From Caenorhabditis elegans (lineage: Eukaryota; Nematoda; Chromadorea; Rhabditida; Rhabditidae): a stretch of 64,000 nt of DNA. Shown one piece after another: positions 53,390 through 64,000 of this stretch (positions within the stretch are counted from its first letter, which is position 1; every line of letters starts with the position of its first letter). The notes below the pieces were generated by a model that saw nothing but the letters and a program-made list of their open reading frames with translations, searched no databases and was not told the origin of the DNA. The position numbers and the translations under genes were made by a program. Location of the stretch: NCBI RefSeq assembly GCF_000002985.6, contig NC_003279.8:8866001-8930000 (forward strand), read 5' to 3'.

Positions 53390-54466
53390 CTATTCAAGCC
53401 ACCAAGAAAACGAGTCAGCTGAAGTGTCATCCGGATTGATCTCACAAGTTGCCGATGTCTGAAATTTAATATTTATTTCTGGAAATTCTTTGGAAAAGTG
53501 TATTCTTACTTTGTAGAACATGACCAAATGACTGAGCGAATAATGTTTTCGAACATTAGGATATCCACAGTCGACAAAGAATTGTTGGTCACAAGTAGTA
53601 CGGATCGAGTAGTGACGATTCTTTTTGGTAGTGGTACGGTAGACAATCATTAATGGTAGCTTGTCAGTAATTGTGTCCAGACGTCCATTTGGATTGAACA
53701 AGTGATAGAGAGCAAATTCACCACGGCGAGTCAAATGGTTTTCTGCGTTGGCAAGTGTTACAACCCCAATGTAAGCTGACAATGCTTCACTTCCTCTGTA
53801 AAAATTCAATATTTAAAATACAAATGTGAAGATCTTAAGATTACTTGAATGTTGATTCATCGATTGTGTTGGTTTTATACGTTTCAGTTGGCTCTGATGC
53901 AGGTGGTTCCCCTGGATGTTCACTGAAATTTTAGACATTCTCGATGTAGATATAATTGAAAAATAAACCTCGGTGGTCCAATCATAACATACAACTGACT
54001 GTCATCAACCAAAACTGGAGCCTTTTTCGTTCTTTTTTCCTTATCACCTCTTCCCTTTCTCGGTTGTTCTCCAGCTCTTGCAATTTCCACCAAAGTATTC
54101 AAACTCATCATCTCCGGTTTTTCACGTGGCACAATCTTATTCTCTTTCTCTTCAGCAATCTTCAATTTGTTCAATTTTCCCGTTAACTTTGAAGCGATTT
54201 GATCTTGATTTTTTAAAAACGGCAAATTGACATATTGATTGTCATCTCTCTTCCCATCTTGATTTCCTTTTCCATAAGAACATCTACGTCCATGCACACA
54301 GCATACCACTTCGCCATCGGTTTTCTTATTTTTCTGAAAAAGAAAACCATAAACATTAGACTATAGAGATCAATTTAGATGTTCTACTCTTTTGAATGGT
54401 AGAATTCAAACTTACCAAAGTCGCATAAATGGAATTGTACGGCGTTCTAGACGTATCACTCTCCAT
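53390..54466 (-). CDS. SH2-fold protein with a non-canonical phosphotyrosine pocket
   Basis: Five exons (54466-54416, 54333-53969, 53922-53845, 53795-53510, 53458-53390) give 282 residues. Residues 18-140 are basic and hydrophilic with Lys/Glu runs and the basic patch KGRGDKEKRTKKAP; about 165-258 form one SH2 domain: YIGVVTLANAENHLTRRGEFALY aligns with the YYGxLxRxxAExxLxxxGDFLVR core, then MIVYRTTTKKNRHYSI and HYSLSHLVMFY. SH2 domains bind phosphotyrosine through the FLVR arginine. Here that position (about 195) is Tyr, so canonical binding is doubtful, though Arg/Lys elsewhere might compensate. The tail ends DSFSWWLE. No kinase domain follows, unlike nematode Fer-type kinases. The start is the first ATG after an acceptor at about 54493; the 5' end abuts the right inverted-repeat arm, so an upstream exon could have been lost. 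Confidence 0.75.
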
Positions 54467-54600
54467 CCGAGCAGCGTTACCTTTGCCTTTCTAATAAAAA
54501 TAAAAATTGTCGAACTGAAAGTCTATCGATATTTTTTGCCAAAAAATTATACATCCTGATAACATCAAATGGGATATCACGTCAAATTGGATGTCACGCT

Positions 54601-55008
54601 CACAGTCATTTGGTCATGTTCTACAAAGTAAGAATACACTTTTCCATAGAATTTCCAGAAATAACTATTGAATTTTAGACATCGACAACTTGTGAGATCA
54701 ACCCGGATGACACTTCAGCTGACTCGTTTTCTTGGTGGCTTGAATAGTTGAATCAATAACCTTTGAACCTTTTTGAGACGAAATGAAATTTATTTTCAGC
54801 ATATATTTGTTATTGTTTTGTAAACATTGAATTGAATTTAATACAAACATTAAAAATAGAAAACATTTTTAAATCTAACTGTGCCAGTGAATTCGTTGTC
54901 TCCTCCTGTCGGAAACTAACTATAAGACATAATATAGTCCAAAATGTTTAGTCTTTTCACATCAATACAGAACTCGAACATTGATCTCCAAACTCGTAAC
55001 TCTATTCA
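54601..55008. repeat. Right arm of the inverted duplication
   Basis: Closely matches the reverse complement of 53101-53536. The arms are separated by about 1.06 kb holding the body of the SH2-fold gene. Read from left to right the right arm carries a copy of the end of that gene on the plus strand. Confidence 0.85.
54604..54747 (+). pseudogene. Partial copy of the last two exons of the SH2-fold gene
   Basis: Plus-strand copy: the end of the penultimate exon (SHLVMFYK, to about 54629), a GTAAGA...TTTTAG intron, and the full 69-base last exon (54679-54747) ending TSWWLE-like DSFSWWLE and TAG. The last exon differs from the source by one Ala-to-Thr change near its start. The splice sites and stop are intact, but the rest of the gene is missing, so it is a truncated duplicate. 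Confidence 0.75.
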
Positions 55009-55347
55009 AAAATATGCAGACAGCGCGCATTTTTCGAATTATCCTCAAAAAATCCTTTGTTGTACTCTTCCACATGCAATTATCTTCTGGTTTCCTCCCT
55101 CGTTTCCTCTCAAAAAAGAGCTCTCCTCTAGTAGTTTTTCGGAAATGTGCTCAGCAGTGCGCGATGAATTATGACCACTTCTGCTCTGAGAGCTTGTCGT
55201 TTGGGAAGCGAGATCCGTTTCCAGGAGCCCTCGACGAGAAGAGCTCTTTGTTTCCATCAACATTGCCGTAGTCGTTTTTCGTTTCTACATATTTATTTCG
55301 TGTCTTCGTTACATATTTCAACATATTCAAGCTTTTTAAACAAGTAA
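55009..55347. other. Short region upstream of the SAXO-like gene
   Basis: It lies between the right inverted-repeat arm and the SAXO-like start. An open frame overlaps it but has no homology I recognise. It probably holds the promoter of the SAXO-like gene. Confidence 0.4.
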
Positions 55348-58300
55348 ATGACTGATCAGGTCGTTGAAAAATGCATTTGTCAGATTTGTCAATGCGGGTT
55401 TGTTACATTAATACAGACGTAATTTTCGATGATAATATTACAGAAGGCATAAATGTGATCATGTAGATGCAGATTTAGGATTTGGAAATGGTATCGAAGA
55501 AAATCAAACGGAATATGGAATGCAGTATCCTGCTAAACAAGCTCCAAGGTATTTAAAAACTTGCAACAAAAAACAACTTAAATTCAGAGAGCGTCAAGCT
55601 AAATCGAGAAATGCCACGTTTTTGTCAGATGGAGATTTTGATGGCACAACAATAAATCGGCAGGATTATGGAGAGAAAAAGGTGGGAGAGAACGAGCACA
55701 AATATTGTATTCGTCCAAAAATTAAAAACTCTGCAGGTTGCTCGCAATGCTCCTTTTAAATTTGTGAACACTGGACCTTTGGACTCTGGTGAATTTTTGG
55801 CAGACACAACACAGAGAGTTGATTTTCAGGGAAAATCGGTTAGCTATCATAATAAAGAATTGGAAATTATTCGTAACACAAAAAACACGCAAATTAGTGT
55901 AAATTTCGTTTCAAATTTTCAAATCAGCTCTTCCTGAGATTTTGTATCTTTTTTCTCGTGCTTTCCTGCCTCACGCCTGCCTACCTACATTATATTTTAT
56001 ATTTTTGATAAACACATTACTCAAAATATTTCTTTAAAGATAAACCGACAAGCCCCTTTACGCCCAACAACAAATGGTTTACAAAGTGGAGAATTTGAAG
56101 GATATACGACTCATAAATCAGATTTTGATTATAAAGGGGTTTGAGTTGATTGGATTATTTGGACATTATAAAAATAATTGATTTATTTAGGATCCAAGAA
56201 CCGGAGTTATACGAGGTCCCCAAGATGCTCAACTGTTCTCGGGTCCATTCAATTCAACAACCACTAATCGAGCTGATTTTGACAAAAAACAGGTTTGTTT
56301 TTAGATATATGCCAGATATTTAATTATTCATCAAGGGAAAAATTATAATGACCAGTTGTGGCAAATGACCGAAATGACCGAAATTTTGAATTTGAAATCT
56401 CTAGACATGATTTTCAGGCGGAGAGAAGTGGAATTCTAAGGGGGCCAACTAGTACTAATATGTTTGGTGGACAGTTCAACGGGACTACAACAAATAAGAC
56501 TGATTATGATCAGAAACAGGTAAGACACATTTTCAGTATCATAGAGATGCAAGAGATATTACCCTTTCAATTCCAGGCGGAACGGAATGGAATTATACGA
56601 GGAGCAGCAGATGCTCAATTGTTTTCGGGCCCGTTCAATGGACAAACAACAAATAAATCTGACTATGATCAAAAGCAGGTAGAGATTTCATAAAGAAGTT
56701 CGAAGACTATTTTGTTCAGGCCGAACGTTCGGGAATCCTTCGTGGGCCTACAAACACTGAGATGTTCTCCGGTCCTTTTAATGGACAGACAACTAATAAA
56801 TCGGATTACGATCAAAAACAGGTTTGAATAAGTTAAACTTTACAAAATAATTTGTATATCAGGTAGGAAGATCTGAAATTCTAAAGGGTCCAGCAAATAC
56901 GGAAATGTTCTCAGGACCATTTGACGGTATCACCACTAACAAAGCTGATTTTGATAAAAAGCAGGTACGTATCTCGAAATATGGGTAACCTAAAACTTGA
57001 ACAACTTCAGGCAGATCGGCAACAACGTTATCCACGAGCACAAAATGATGACCGTCTTTCAGCTGGCTCTTTTTATGATACCACCACCAACAGAGCAGAT
57101 TTCGATAGGAAACAGGTTTCATTTTTAGATTTGAACAATTTTTTCAATATTTTGTTTATAGGCCAGTCGCCCAATGCCATTCAAAGCAGCAGACGACTCA
57201 CAATTGACTTCTTCTGGACCATTTCTAGTTTTGTCTACTAATCGAGCAGATTATGTCAAAAAACAGGTAAAAATTAAAACATGTATGAAACATTTTGTGG
57301 TTTTTTTTTTTGGTTTTCCAAAACTTATTTTTTCAACTGGAAAATGCAACCTTTATTTGATTTTTCTGAAATTCACAATCCTAATTATAACATTTTATTA
57401 TGAAAAAAAAATTACGAAAATTGAAAACATATTTCAATAAAAATTCGGGAAAAATGTTTTGTCATTTTTTGGTTTTTCATTTATGTAGATAAAAATAGGC
57501 CGGATTAATTTTTCAGAACAAACAACATTAAACCACTCAAAATATAAGTTCTAGGTTTTTGGAAAAAATAAATGAGTCTCGTTATTTTCAGTACTAAAAT
57601 AAAGTCACACATAGATTTTCTTATTATTTTTCCAATGTGGTTTTGAACTGAGGTCGTTCTATTTTTGACAAATTTCAGCAATGCTTTTGGAATTACGTTA
57701 AAAAACATTTCTGTTAAAATTTCTAAAAAGAACTTTTTTAAATGTTAATATGATAAACTTTTGCCAAGAGGTTGTATGTCGTATAGTCATCTTTAATTGC
57801 AATTGTCATTTAAAAGTTAGTTATGTAATTAAATTTTCCAGGGGGATCGTTCACTTCCAATTCGAAACACAAATGACACTTCAACTCATTCAATAAATGC
57901 TCCATTCGAAGGAGAGTCTACAAATCACGCAGATTTTCAACGAAAACAAGCGGAAAAGTCCAAACTGACACGTCCCCATTCTTCGTCGAATTTATTGTCC
58001 CCGAATGCCTCAAAGTTCGATGCAACGACAACGACGCGCGCCGATTTTATTCAGAAACCACACGTCAGGTATTTGGTTTTTTTTCGATGTTGTTGAAACT
58101 ATTGTTTCTCTTGTCTTCCTGTCCGAATGAGTAATATCTTGTCACTTTTTATTTAAAGAAAAGAATGTCGGAAATTGGTTGACATTTTATGTGATTCGGG
58201 TCGAGTAGCCATGAAATGTTTTGTCTACCACTCAAGTCTGAGAAATATTTGAAATTTCCAAGACAAAGGTGCCAGGAAATTCAAATTGAGTAACTAATAC

Positions 58301-59086
58301 TATTAAAAAAGAATAGCATTGGTCATTGAACTTTTGAACTGTTATAATCCGATAGCCATGATAGGTATTAAAAATATGAATGATATCTGAAAATATTTTT
58401 ATTTACTAGGAAAATATTTCAGCTCACACTTAACTAAGTCATTTGAAAGAGGATCATTGAGAAATAAAACATTAAAGAACACTAAAAAGATTTGAACGTT
58501 TGCCTGCCTCTAATATTATTAAGATATTTTAAGTTTATTAAAAGTTGCATTGTTTGGCGGTAGCAATAGTCCAGGCACGGGTAGGTGGCCTTGAAGGCAG
58601 AAATAATTTTATTCTCTTAGATGGCTTATTTTGAGTTTAATTTCAGAGTAATAAACGTGAAACCAAAAGATGATTCCTTCTCTGGACATGTTTCTCGTTT
58701 CGATGCAAACACAACTTACCACGACGGGTTTCAAGAAAAAAGTGGTGAGGATAAAATATTTTCGGCAAAATGAACCACCGGGAAACAACTTTCAGCTGAA
58801 AAACTTCCAATGCAAAGAACAAAAGATGAACTTCATGTTGGTGAAGGAAAATTCTATGGAGAAACTACGCAGCACAGTGATTTCATTGAAAAACACGTGG
58901 ATATTTGTCCAGCTGAAAAAGTTTTGACAAGAAGGTATTTTTGAGGAGTTATTTTTAGAAGAACAATGAAATTTCAGAGATCGATCATTTGAGTTCAAAA
59001 GAACTGCAAATGGACACAGATACTACGAACAACGTGTCACTCATGGTACAATCCAACCAAATCGCCTCGTTCCAGTAGAAGCTTAA
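55348..59086 (+). CDS. SAXO/FAM154-like microtubule-stabilising protein with tandem repeats
   Basis: Sixteen exons (55348-55397, 55444-55548, 55588-55681, 55737-55838, 56040-56138, 56191-56292, 56418-56519, 56577-56678, 56720-56821, 56863-56964, 57011-57115, 57162-57266, 57842-58068, 58647-58744, 58796-58934, 58978-59086) give 580 residues. SAXO proteins bind and stabilise axonemal microtubules. The N-terminus KCICQICQCGRHKCDH matches the Cys-rich start of SAXO1 (CICELCSCGRHHCPH). The rest is about a dozen units of about 34 residues, each ending with a pattern like PFNGQTTNKSDYDQKQ, the family's Mn-type repeat. Exons 6-10 are each exactly 102 bases, phase 0, one unit per exon, with near-identical units in exons 8 and 9. 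Role in worm sensory cilia or microtubules is inferred. No membrane or catalytic motifs. AATAAA at 59281. Confidence 0.85.
55955..55998. repeat. CTGCCTAC-word repeat in a SAXO-like intron
   Basis: CCTGCCTCACGCCTGCCTACC words match those at 3900-4000 and 5590-5630. It sits in intron 4. Confidence 0.4.
58500..58605. repeat. CTGCC/GGCAG inverted words in the last long intron
   Basis: TTGCCTGCCTC (about 58500) and GGTAGGTGGCCTTGAAGGCAG (about 58580-58600) are opposed in orientation and resemble the other CTGCCTAC repeats in this window. Confidence 0.35.
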
Positions 59087-59280
59087 TAATTACCGTAATC
59101 TATTCATATTTTTTTGAATTTTAAAGCATGCTCATTCATTTTCAAAATTCATTCTGGAACTCAATTTCTAGGCAATAACAAACATCTTGATTAATACGTC
59201 TTTCAAAATTTATGATTGCTGAACCAATGTTCTTTTTCTGGTTAGTATTAGGCACCTTTTGATTGTGTATGGTGTAGGTA

Positions 59281-59286
59281 AATAAA
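59281..59286 (+). terminator. AATAAA polyadenylation signal of the SAXO-like gene
   Basis: Canonical hexamer 195 bases after the stop codon, in AT-rich sequence. Confidence 0.5.
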
Positions 59287-62200
59287 TACTTGAATTTGTT
59301 AGAGGAAATGATAACCTCTGCATAAATTTGCTTGTTTCAATTTCAATTTAAGTTTCAATTGAGAAATTAAGATTTCAAAATGCTTTCAAAACTTCAAGAA
59401 TAATTTTAATCAACTATGTATATTTTCGTATGTATGTATTAAACTCCATATTTAATTTCAAACAATACAAAGCATACGAAAACTTTTGGACTTGTATGTA
59501 CGTGTTACTTGTGCAATTTTTAAGACACTGTAGTTCAATATGTCCTCCATTACCAAAAATGCTCATCTTTCCCCACCCACGCTTCTGAAATTGCAAACAA
59601 AATTGAAACTGATCTTCTTTTCAAATACAATAATTCTTTCAAAACCATTTCCAAACAATTGTGTCGTTTTTCAAATTCCGAAGTAACTGTATATTTGTCT
59701 TCATACTTTCTGACCGTCACCTCCTCCTTCAAAAACCAATACACCTATTTCTTCACAATTGACCGACAAAACAATGTAATGCGAATGATAAATAAATAAA
59801 AATTGTGAAATTAGGGAATATGCAGACAGTTTTATAGGTTGTTGATATTTTCGCTTAAACTGATAACATATTTGAAAACAACTTTCTATATACAAATAGA
59901 GTCTCAGGAAGTATTTACTGATTCATTGTGGAGAAAGAATAAAAGAAGGAAGTGATAATAACAAGGAGAAAATAAACAAAATAGTTAAGGCGGAACTTTT
60001 TCCAAAATAAAAACGAACGGAAACTCCAAGGAAAGCCATGTTTTCTATAACTTTATTTTCTTCTTTTAGCGTCTTCACCAGAGTTTTGCTGGAACACAGT
60101 ATTTGGTTTTACATTTTGAAAAAAAAAGATGCAACATATCACTTCTATAACTCTCAGTATCTACAAGAAAACTTCATAATATAAATGTATCGGTTTGGAT
60201 ATTTTTGTGTAGCCATAGTACCTACAGTAGCCAGCCAAAAGAGTGTAACTTCCTCGTTGTATATTTTATCTACGATCTTTCCAGTTTACACGAAAAAGCT
60301 GAGCATCATATCTTTGATCTTTAGATATATATATTTTTCTGGTACTGTGCACTCTTCAAAAGTCACCAAACCCCCCTTACTATACTTTACCTATCAAAAA
60401 AATTAACGTAGCTCATATGACCCGACCTACGCACAAGTGTCACTCCATTTCTTGCTATTTATCTCTGATTTTGATCTTCCATTGCCGACTTTACCTCAAA
60501 CCTCTATTTTCCATCATTCTCCTCAATTGTTTACTTTCCACAAATCACGGATCAGTTTCAAAAACTGTCCAATATTATATTTAGTTGATTGACTCAAACT
60601 TGTTAGCTCCACACATCAATTTAGAATTCTTCACACTTTTCAACATTCCCAGCTACAGTTCTCAAAATTCCGTGCAATTTTTGAATCGTGAGTTGCACAA
60701 AGTAAAACAAGTTTCACTTCCGTTTTGTGGGTGTACTTTGGAATTTTCGTATGTTTGTGTGAAGGTTTATTTATTTCTGGTTAAATGCACAACTAGTGTG
60801 TTATAGTCCAAAATGTACACCTTTACCAGTTTCCAGATTCGATTTATCTTTTCAACTGAGATAAATCTTGCATGTTGAGGTACCCAGAATGAGGATCAGG
60901 GTAACTGACTTGACCTCATAAGATGATCTTTCAAGTCCGTTTTTAAACGGAGCAATTTACCATACAGTTGTATTTATACCATAAAACTTCTATAAACTGG
61001 AATGTGTGCTCTACGTGGGAGATGCACCTGGAATAAATGCGGCACGGCACCATCGCAAGTCGGATGCACAATTACCGTTAGGTCCCCCAGATTCTTGTTT
61101 CTCAGATAGCATACTCTATATTAGAAAACACAAAAATACCCATTTGCCTTATGGGGATATAAATGTGAGAATATTTTGATAATGCTTCTGTTTTTGATTT
61201 CAAAGAGTTTTTTTCATTTGTGTGATGTGGAAAAATAATGAAATCTAAACAATTCCAATTTGATTTCAGGGGTCACTATTTTGATTACTATAGACAAAAA
61301 CTAAAATATGACTTTTTCTCTGAAACGCTCTAATTCCACCTGAAAACCCAATAAATCATCCATCACAACTAGTAACAATAAATATAAATAGATGGAGGGA
61401 AAGCTGCCAATAGCTTTGACTAATCTATCTGTCAGCTGTTCTTGCCCGCGCAGTGGTTGTATCCTCATTGGTAGACACCGACCAGAAGCTGAATCAGAAG
61501 GAGAAGAAGAAGAGAAGGGGGACAAAGTACCAGTTGTCTTATACTTTTTCTTCATTCTTTCTCCCACCCCTACTTCCTTCAATTGATGATCATGGTATTT
61601 GTTGTCTTCTTCTTTTTCTTCAGTTTTTTTTTTTGATTTCCTCTTTACCAGTTATTTCACACCTTTTCATCATCTTTTCCTCAACACCATCATCACCTCC
61701 CCCTTACTTTTTCAATTAAATTAAGTCAATTTCATCGTCTCATTTTCAACATAGAAATAGGTAAATATTTGTGCTCCACGCTCGCGTGCGGAGCAAAGTA
61801 AGAGGTGGTAAGATTTTGTGGGAGGAGAAAAGAAATTGGTAAAAATAGTTCAGAAAAAGAGCGGCAGCTGCTACTACTGCGCACCTCAATTCATTCGATA
61901 CTTGCCTCATCGTCTTGATCATCTTCGTCTCTTTCTCTCAATGTATTCCTAAAATACCGGTTCGTCCCTCGTCTCTTTCAATCTCACATTTATTTATTTC
62001 ATTTTCGATTATAATAAGGCACGGCAAATGCCACCTTTCGATTAATAAATGTGAAGATGAATTGCGACCACCAGTGGTATTGACTAACAATTCCGAAATT
62101 TAGATCTTATCTGAAAATGGGCGGCTTAAGCCTTTTTTGTCGCTCATGTGTTGTTTCTTAGACATTGCTGCCTTTTCAAGGTTTTTCTTTAATTGGTTTG

Positions 62201-62740
62201 GTTTTTTTTTTCGTTTTTCGTCTTATACTGTTTATCTTTCTTTTGTATGTGTTCTCTCTTAACAGTCACCCAAAACTGCCACATTCCTGACCTCCTTCTT
62301 CTTTTTTCTTCAAAGAAGACACTTTTTGACATTCTGATATGACGATAATAACACGTTTTCCTATGAAAACTTATGAAAAGTGCAATTGGAGAAGAAGGCA
62401 GAAAAAAAAACCAACTTTTAAAGCGGGATTTTTCAAAACTTGCTAACCCCCTTTCTGAATTTTCTCTATATCGAGAGCAGCCAGACACTCAATTCTTAAA
62501 AAATAGAAAAATTAAAAATGTAGATCAGCAGGTTTTTAATTAAATATTACTTTAAAAACAGATTTTCAAAGTATTTTTTCGTTTTTATAGATATTTTAGG
62601 ATTCTAGGCTCTTTTCACTATTAGAAAAATATATCTTCCATTCACTTTCCATTAATCTTACAATTTATTTGAAAGCTCTACATTTTCAAACACGCGTTTT
62701 TCCCTTTAAATCTTTTCCCCATTTCAATACTCTAAAATTT

Positions 62741-62749
62741 ACTTTCCAG
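62741..62749 (+). promoter_or_regulatory. Acceptor upstream of the tetraspanin start
   Basis: TTACTTTCCAG ends six bases before ATG 62756. With no upstream coding exon it may be an SL1 site or the end of a 5' UTR intron. Confidence 0.5.
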
Positions 62750-62755
62750 TTAAAA

Positions 62756-64000
62756 ATGGGAGCATTAGGCGACAGTGCATATGGAGCTCGTGGTCGTCTC
62801 ATCAAGTTCTCATACATTGTAACTGCACTTATTTCAATTGTAAGTATTTAATAAAGCTTTTTTAATAAAGAAGGTACAATTATAGTAACGCCATCAAAAT
62901 TTTTACTAACTTGCTTATGACATTTTGCAATTTTTTTTGTTGCAAAATCACAAAGCTATGCAAATTAGGCGAATCCCATCTGTCCCTTTTTATTGATAAC
63001 CTTGAAAAAAATAGACACAGACATGCATACAGCTTATAGTTTTGGTTCCTTATTCTTTTTTGTCTTTCTTCTAATATTGCCAAGTGATCAGATACGGTAA
63101 GGCAATGCAAAAAAAGTTATGTCTATTTGAACTTTTGACATCCAAAAAACATCGGCGGTGTTGAAAATAGACAAAATTGCGAGAAAGAGAGAACGATTGC
63201 AATGTCAAGTGACTGTGGTTTGCTCGGAGAACACTGCGTGGATATTTTTTGATTGCAAGAAATTTCGGCAATATTTTAAGAAAAAATACGGTTTCTAGCA
63301 CAATTTTTCTAAAATATATAAATTTACAGCTCTTCTCAATAAGTTGCATATGCTACGGTATTTGGCTGCTTGCTCGACGTTCTCAATACGCTGAACTCGT
63401 TTCACCGTCACTTTATGTGGATGTTGGACGAATTCTTGTAATTATCAGTATCCTCTCAATACTCAATTATTTGATATGCTTTTATGCAATTTTCAAGGAA
63501 ATGAGGTGTTTTGTCACATCGGTAAGATTATTTTTCCATTGTAAAATTTAGACAAGACGTCAACTTTGTGCTTAACTTTGGGAAAATTTGGACTTGGTAA
63601 AAATTGGTGAATATTGTGTCAAACTTGGACAAGGCTTAGTTAAAGCTTCTAAGCATTTATTTGAAAAGTTGTTAGGAAAATAACATGTTAACAGTTCTAT
63701 GTTGATGATCTAAAAAACTCTCTTACCAAACAAAAATTCTCGAATCAAACTAATTTTTGTTAGTTTCAAAGTATTTAGGATGATTTAATCTGTTAGTATT
63801 TTCAGTTGAAACTTGATTGAACCAGAAAAATAAATTTAAAATTAATTATCTTAATTTTCAGTGCGCAGTTGCGTCCATTGTTATTGCTGTCATGCTTATT
63901 ATTGGCGGCTGTATTGGACTCAACTTCCGTGATCAATTGACTCATTATACTCCACTCAACCTGAAAATGCTTACTTCATTGAGAGAACTGTATGGAACAC
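62756..64000 (+). CDS. Tetraspanin, 5' part, cut by the window edge
   Basis: Three exons are visible (62756-62839, 63330-63521, 63862 to the edge) with about 138 codons in frame. The start MGALGDSAYGARGRLIKFSYIV leads into TM1 (YIVTALISILFSISCICYGIWLLA), a small extracellular loop (RRSQYAELVSPSLYVDVG), TM2 (RILVIISILSILNYLICFYAIF), the short KEMRCF intracellular loop and TM3 (CAVASIVIAVMLIIGGCIGLNF). The large extracellular loop is just beginning when the window ends, so the CCG motif and TM4 are not visible. Tetraspanins organise membrane microdomains with integrins and proteases. TM order, spacing and the small polar loop fit the family well. Which C. elegans tsp gene this is cannot be told here. 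Confidence 0.85.

Larger units (their letters stand above)
53101..53536. repeat. Left arm of an inverted duplication
   Basis: The reverse complement of this segment matches 54601-55008 closely, with small indels (one of about 20 bases near 53285-53300). It includes the 3' flank, last exon, last intron and the end of the penultimate exon of the SH2-fold gene, followed by AT-rich DNA. Confidence 0.85.
59087..62755. other. 3.7-kb intergenic region
   Basis: No supportable gene. The SAXO-like poly(A) signal is at 59281-59286. About 61015-61090 and 61410-61500 are GC-richer blocks in AT-rich DNA. 61550-61715 is a strong pyrimidine tract on the plus strand. It probably contains the promoter of the tetraspanin gene. 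Confidence 0.5.

Noticed and set aside
54944-55271. Two plus-strand frames at the right arm of the inverted repeat
   Set aside because: They begin inside the duplicated noncoding flank of the SH2 gene and show no motif.

Overview
This is a nematode nuclear genomic window, almost certainly Caenorhabditis elegans chromosome I around unc-29. The DNA is AT-rich, introns are mostly 45-60 bases and end in the TTTTCAG-type acceptor, many starts sit a few bases after an acceptor (suited to SL trans-splicing), and the minus-strand receptor gene assembles to exactly 493 residues, the length I recall for UNC-29. I recognised species and names from memory. Exon models were built by hand from reading frame and splice sites.

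Layout. 1-10 kb, plus strand: a 57-residue acidic microprotein (1977-2150), a tyrosine-phosphatase-fold protein lacking key catalytic residues (4107-5476) and an SLC6 sodium-coupled transporter (5951-9234). 10-27 kb, plus strand: a huge 52-exon mosaic receptor-like gene (10372-26955; lectin, LDLa, CUB-like, sushi, EGF, pentraxin/LamG, HYR and GCC2/GCC3 domains, one membrane span). An intron of it hosts a small antisense secreted-protein gene interrupted by one TAG. 27.4-28.1 kb, minus: a Cys-rich secreted protein converging on the giant gene. 31.7-50.8 kb, minus: unc-29, a TGS1-type cap hypermethylase, and vps-13; the last two are close enough to be an operon. 53.4-54.5 kb, minus: a small protein with an SH2 fold but no canonical phosphotyrosine arginine, flanked by about 0.4 kb inverted repeats, one of which carries a copy of its last exons. 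55.3-59.1 kb, plus: a SAXO-like microtubule protein built of one-repeat exons. 62.8 kb to the end: a tetraspanin cut by the window edge.

These are mostly independent animal genes rather than one pathway: neuromuscular signalling (unc-29, SLC6), lipid transfer at organelle contacts (vps-13), RNA cap modification (TGS1), cell surface and extracellular matrix (mosaic receptor, tetraspanin, secreted proteins), cilia and microtubules (SAXO-like), plus two signalling-fold proteins (phosphatase-like, SH2) that look catalytically or ligand-binding degenerate. I see no rRNA, tRNA, CRISPR array, virus or intact autonomous transposon. The most unusual structures are the inverted duplication at 53.1-55.0 kb, the interrupted nested antisense gene at 12.75-13.10 kb and the degenerate PTP and SH2 folds.
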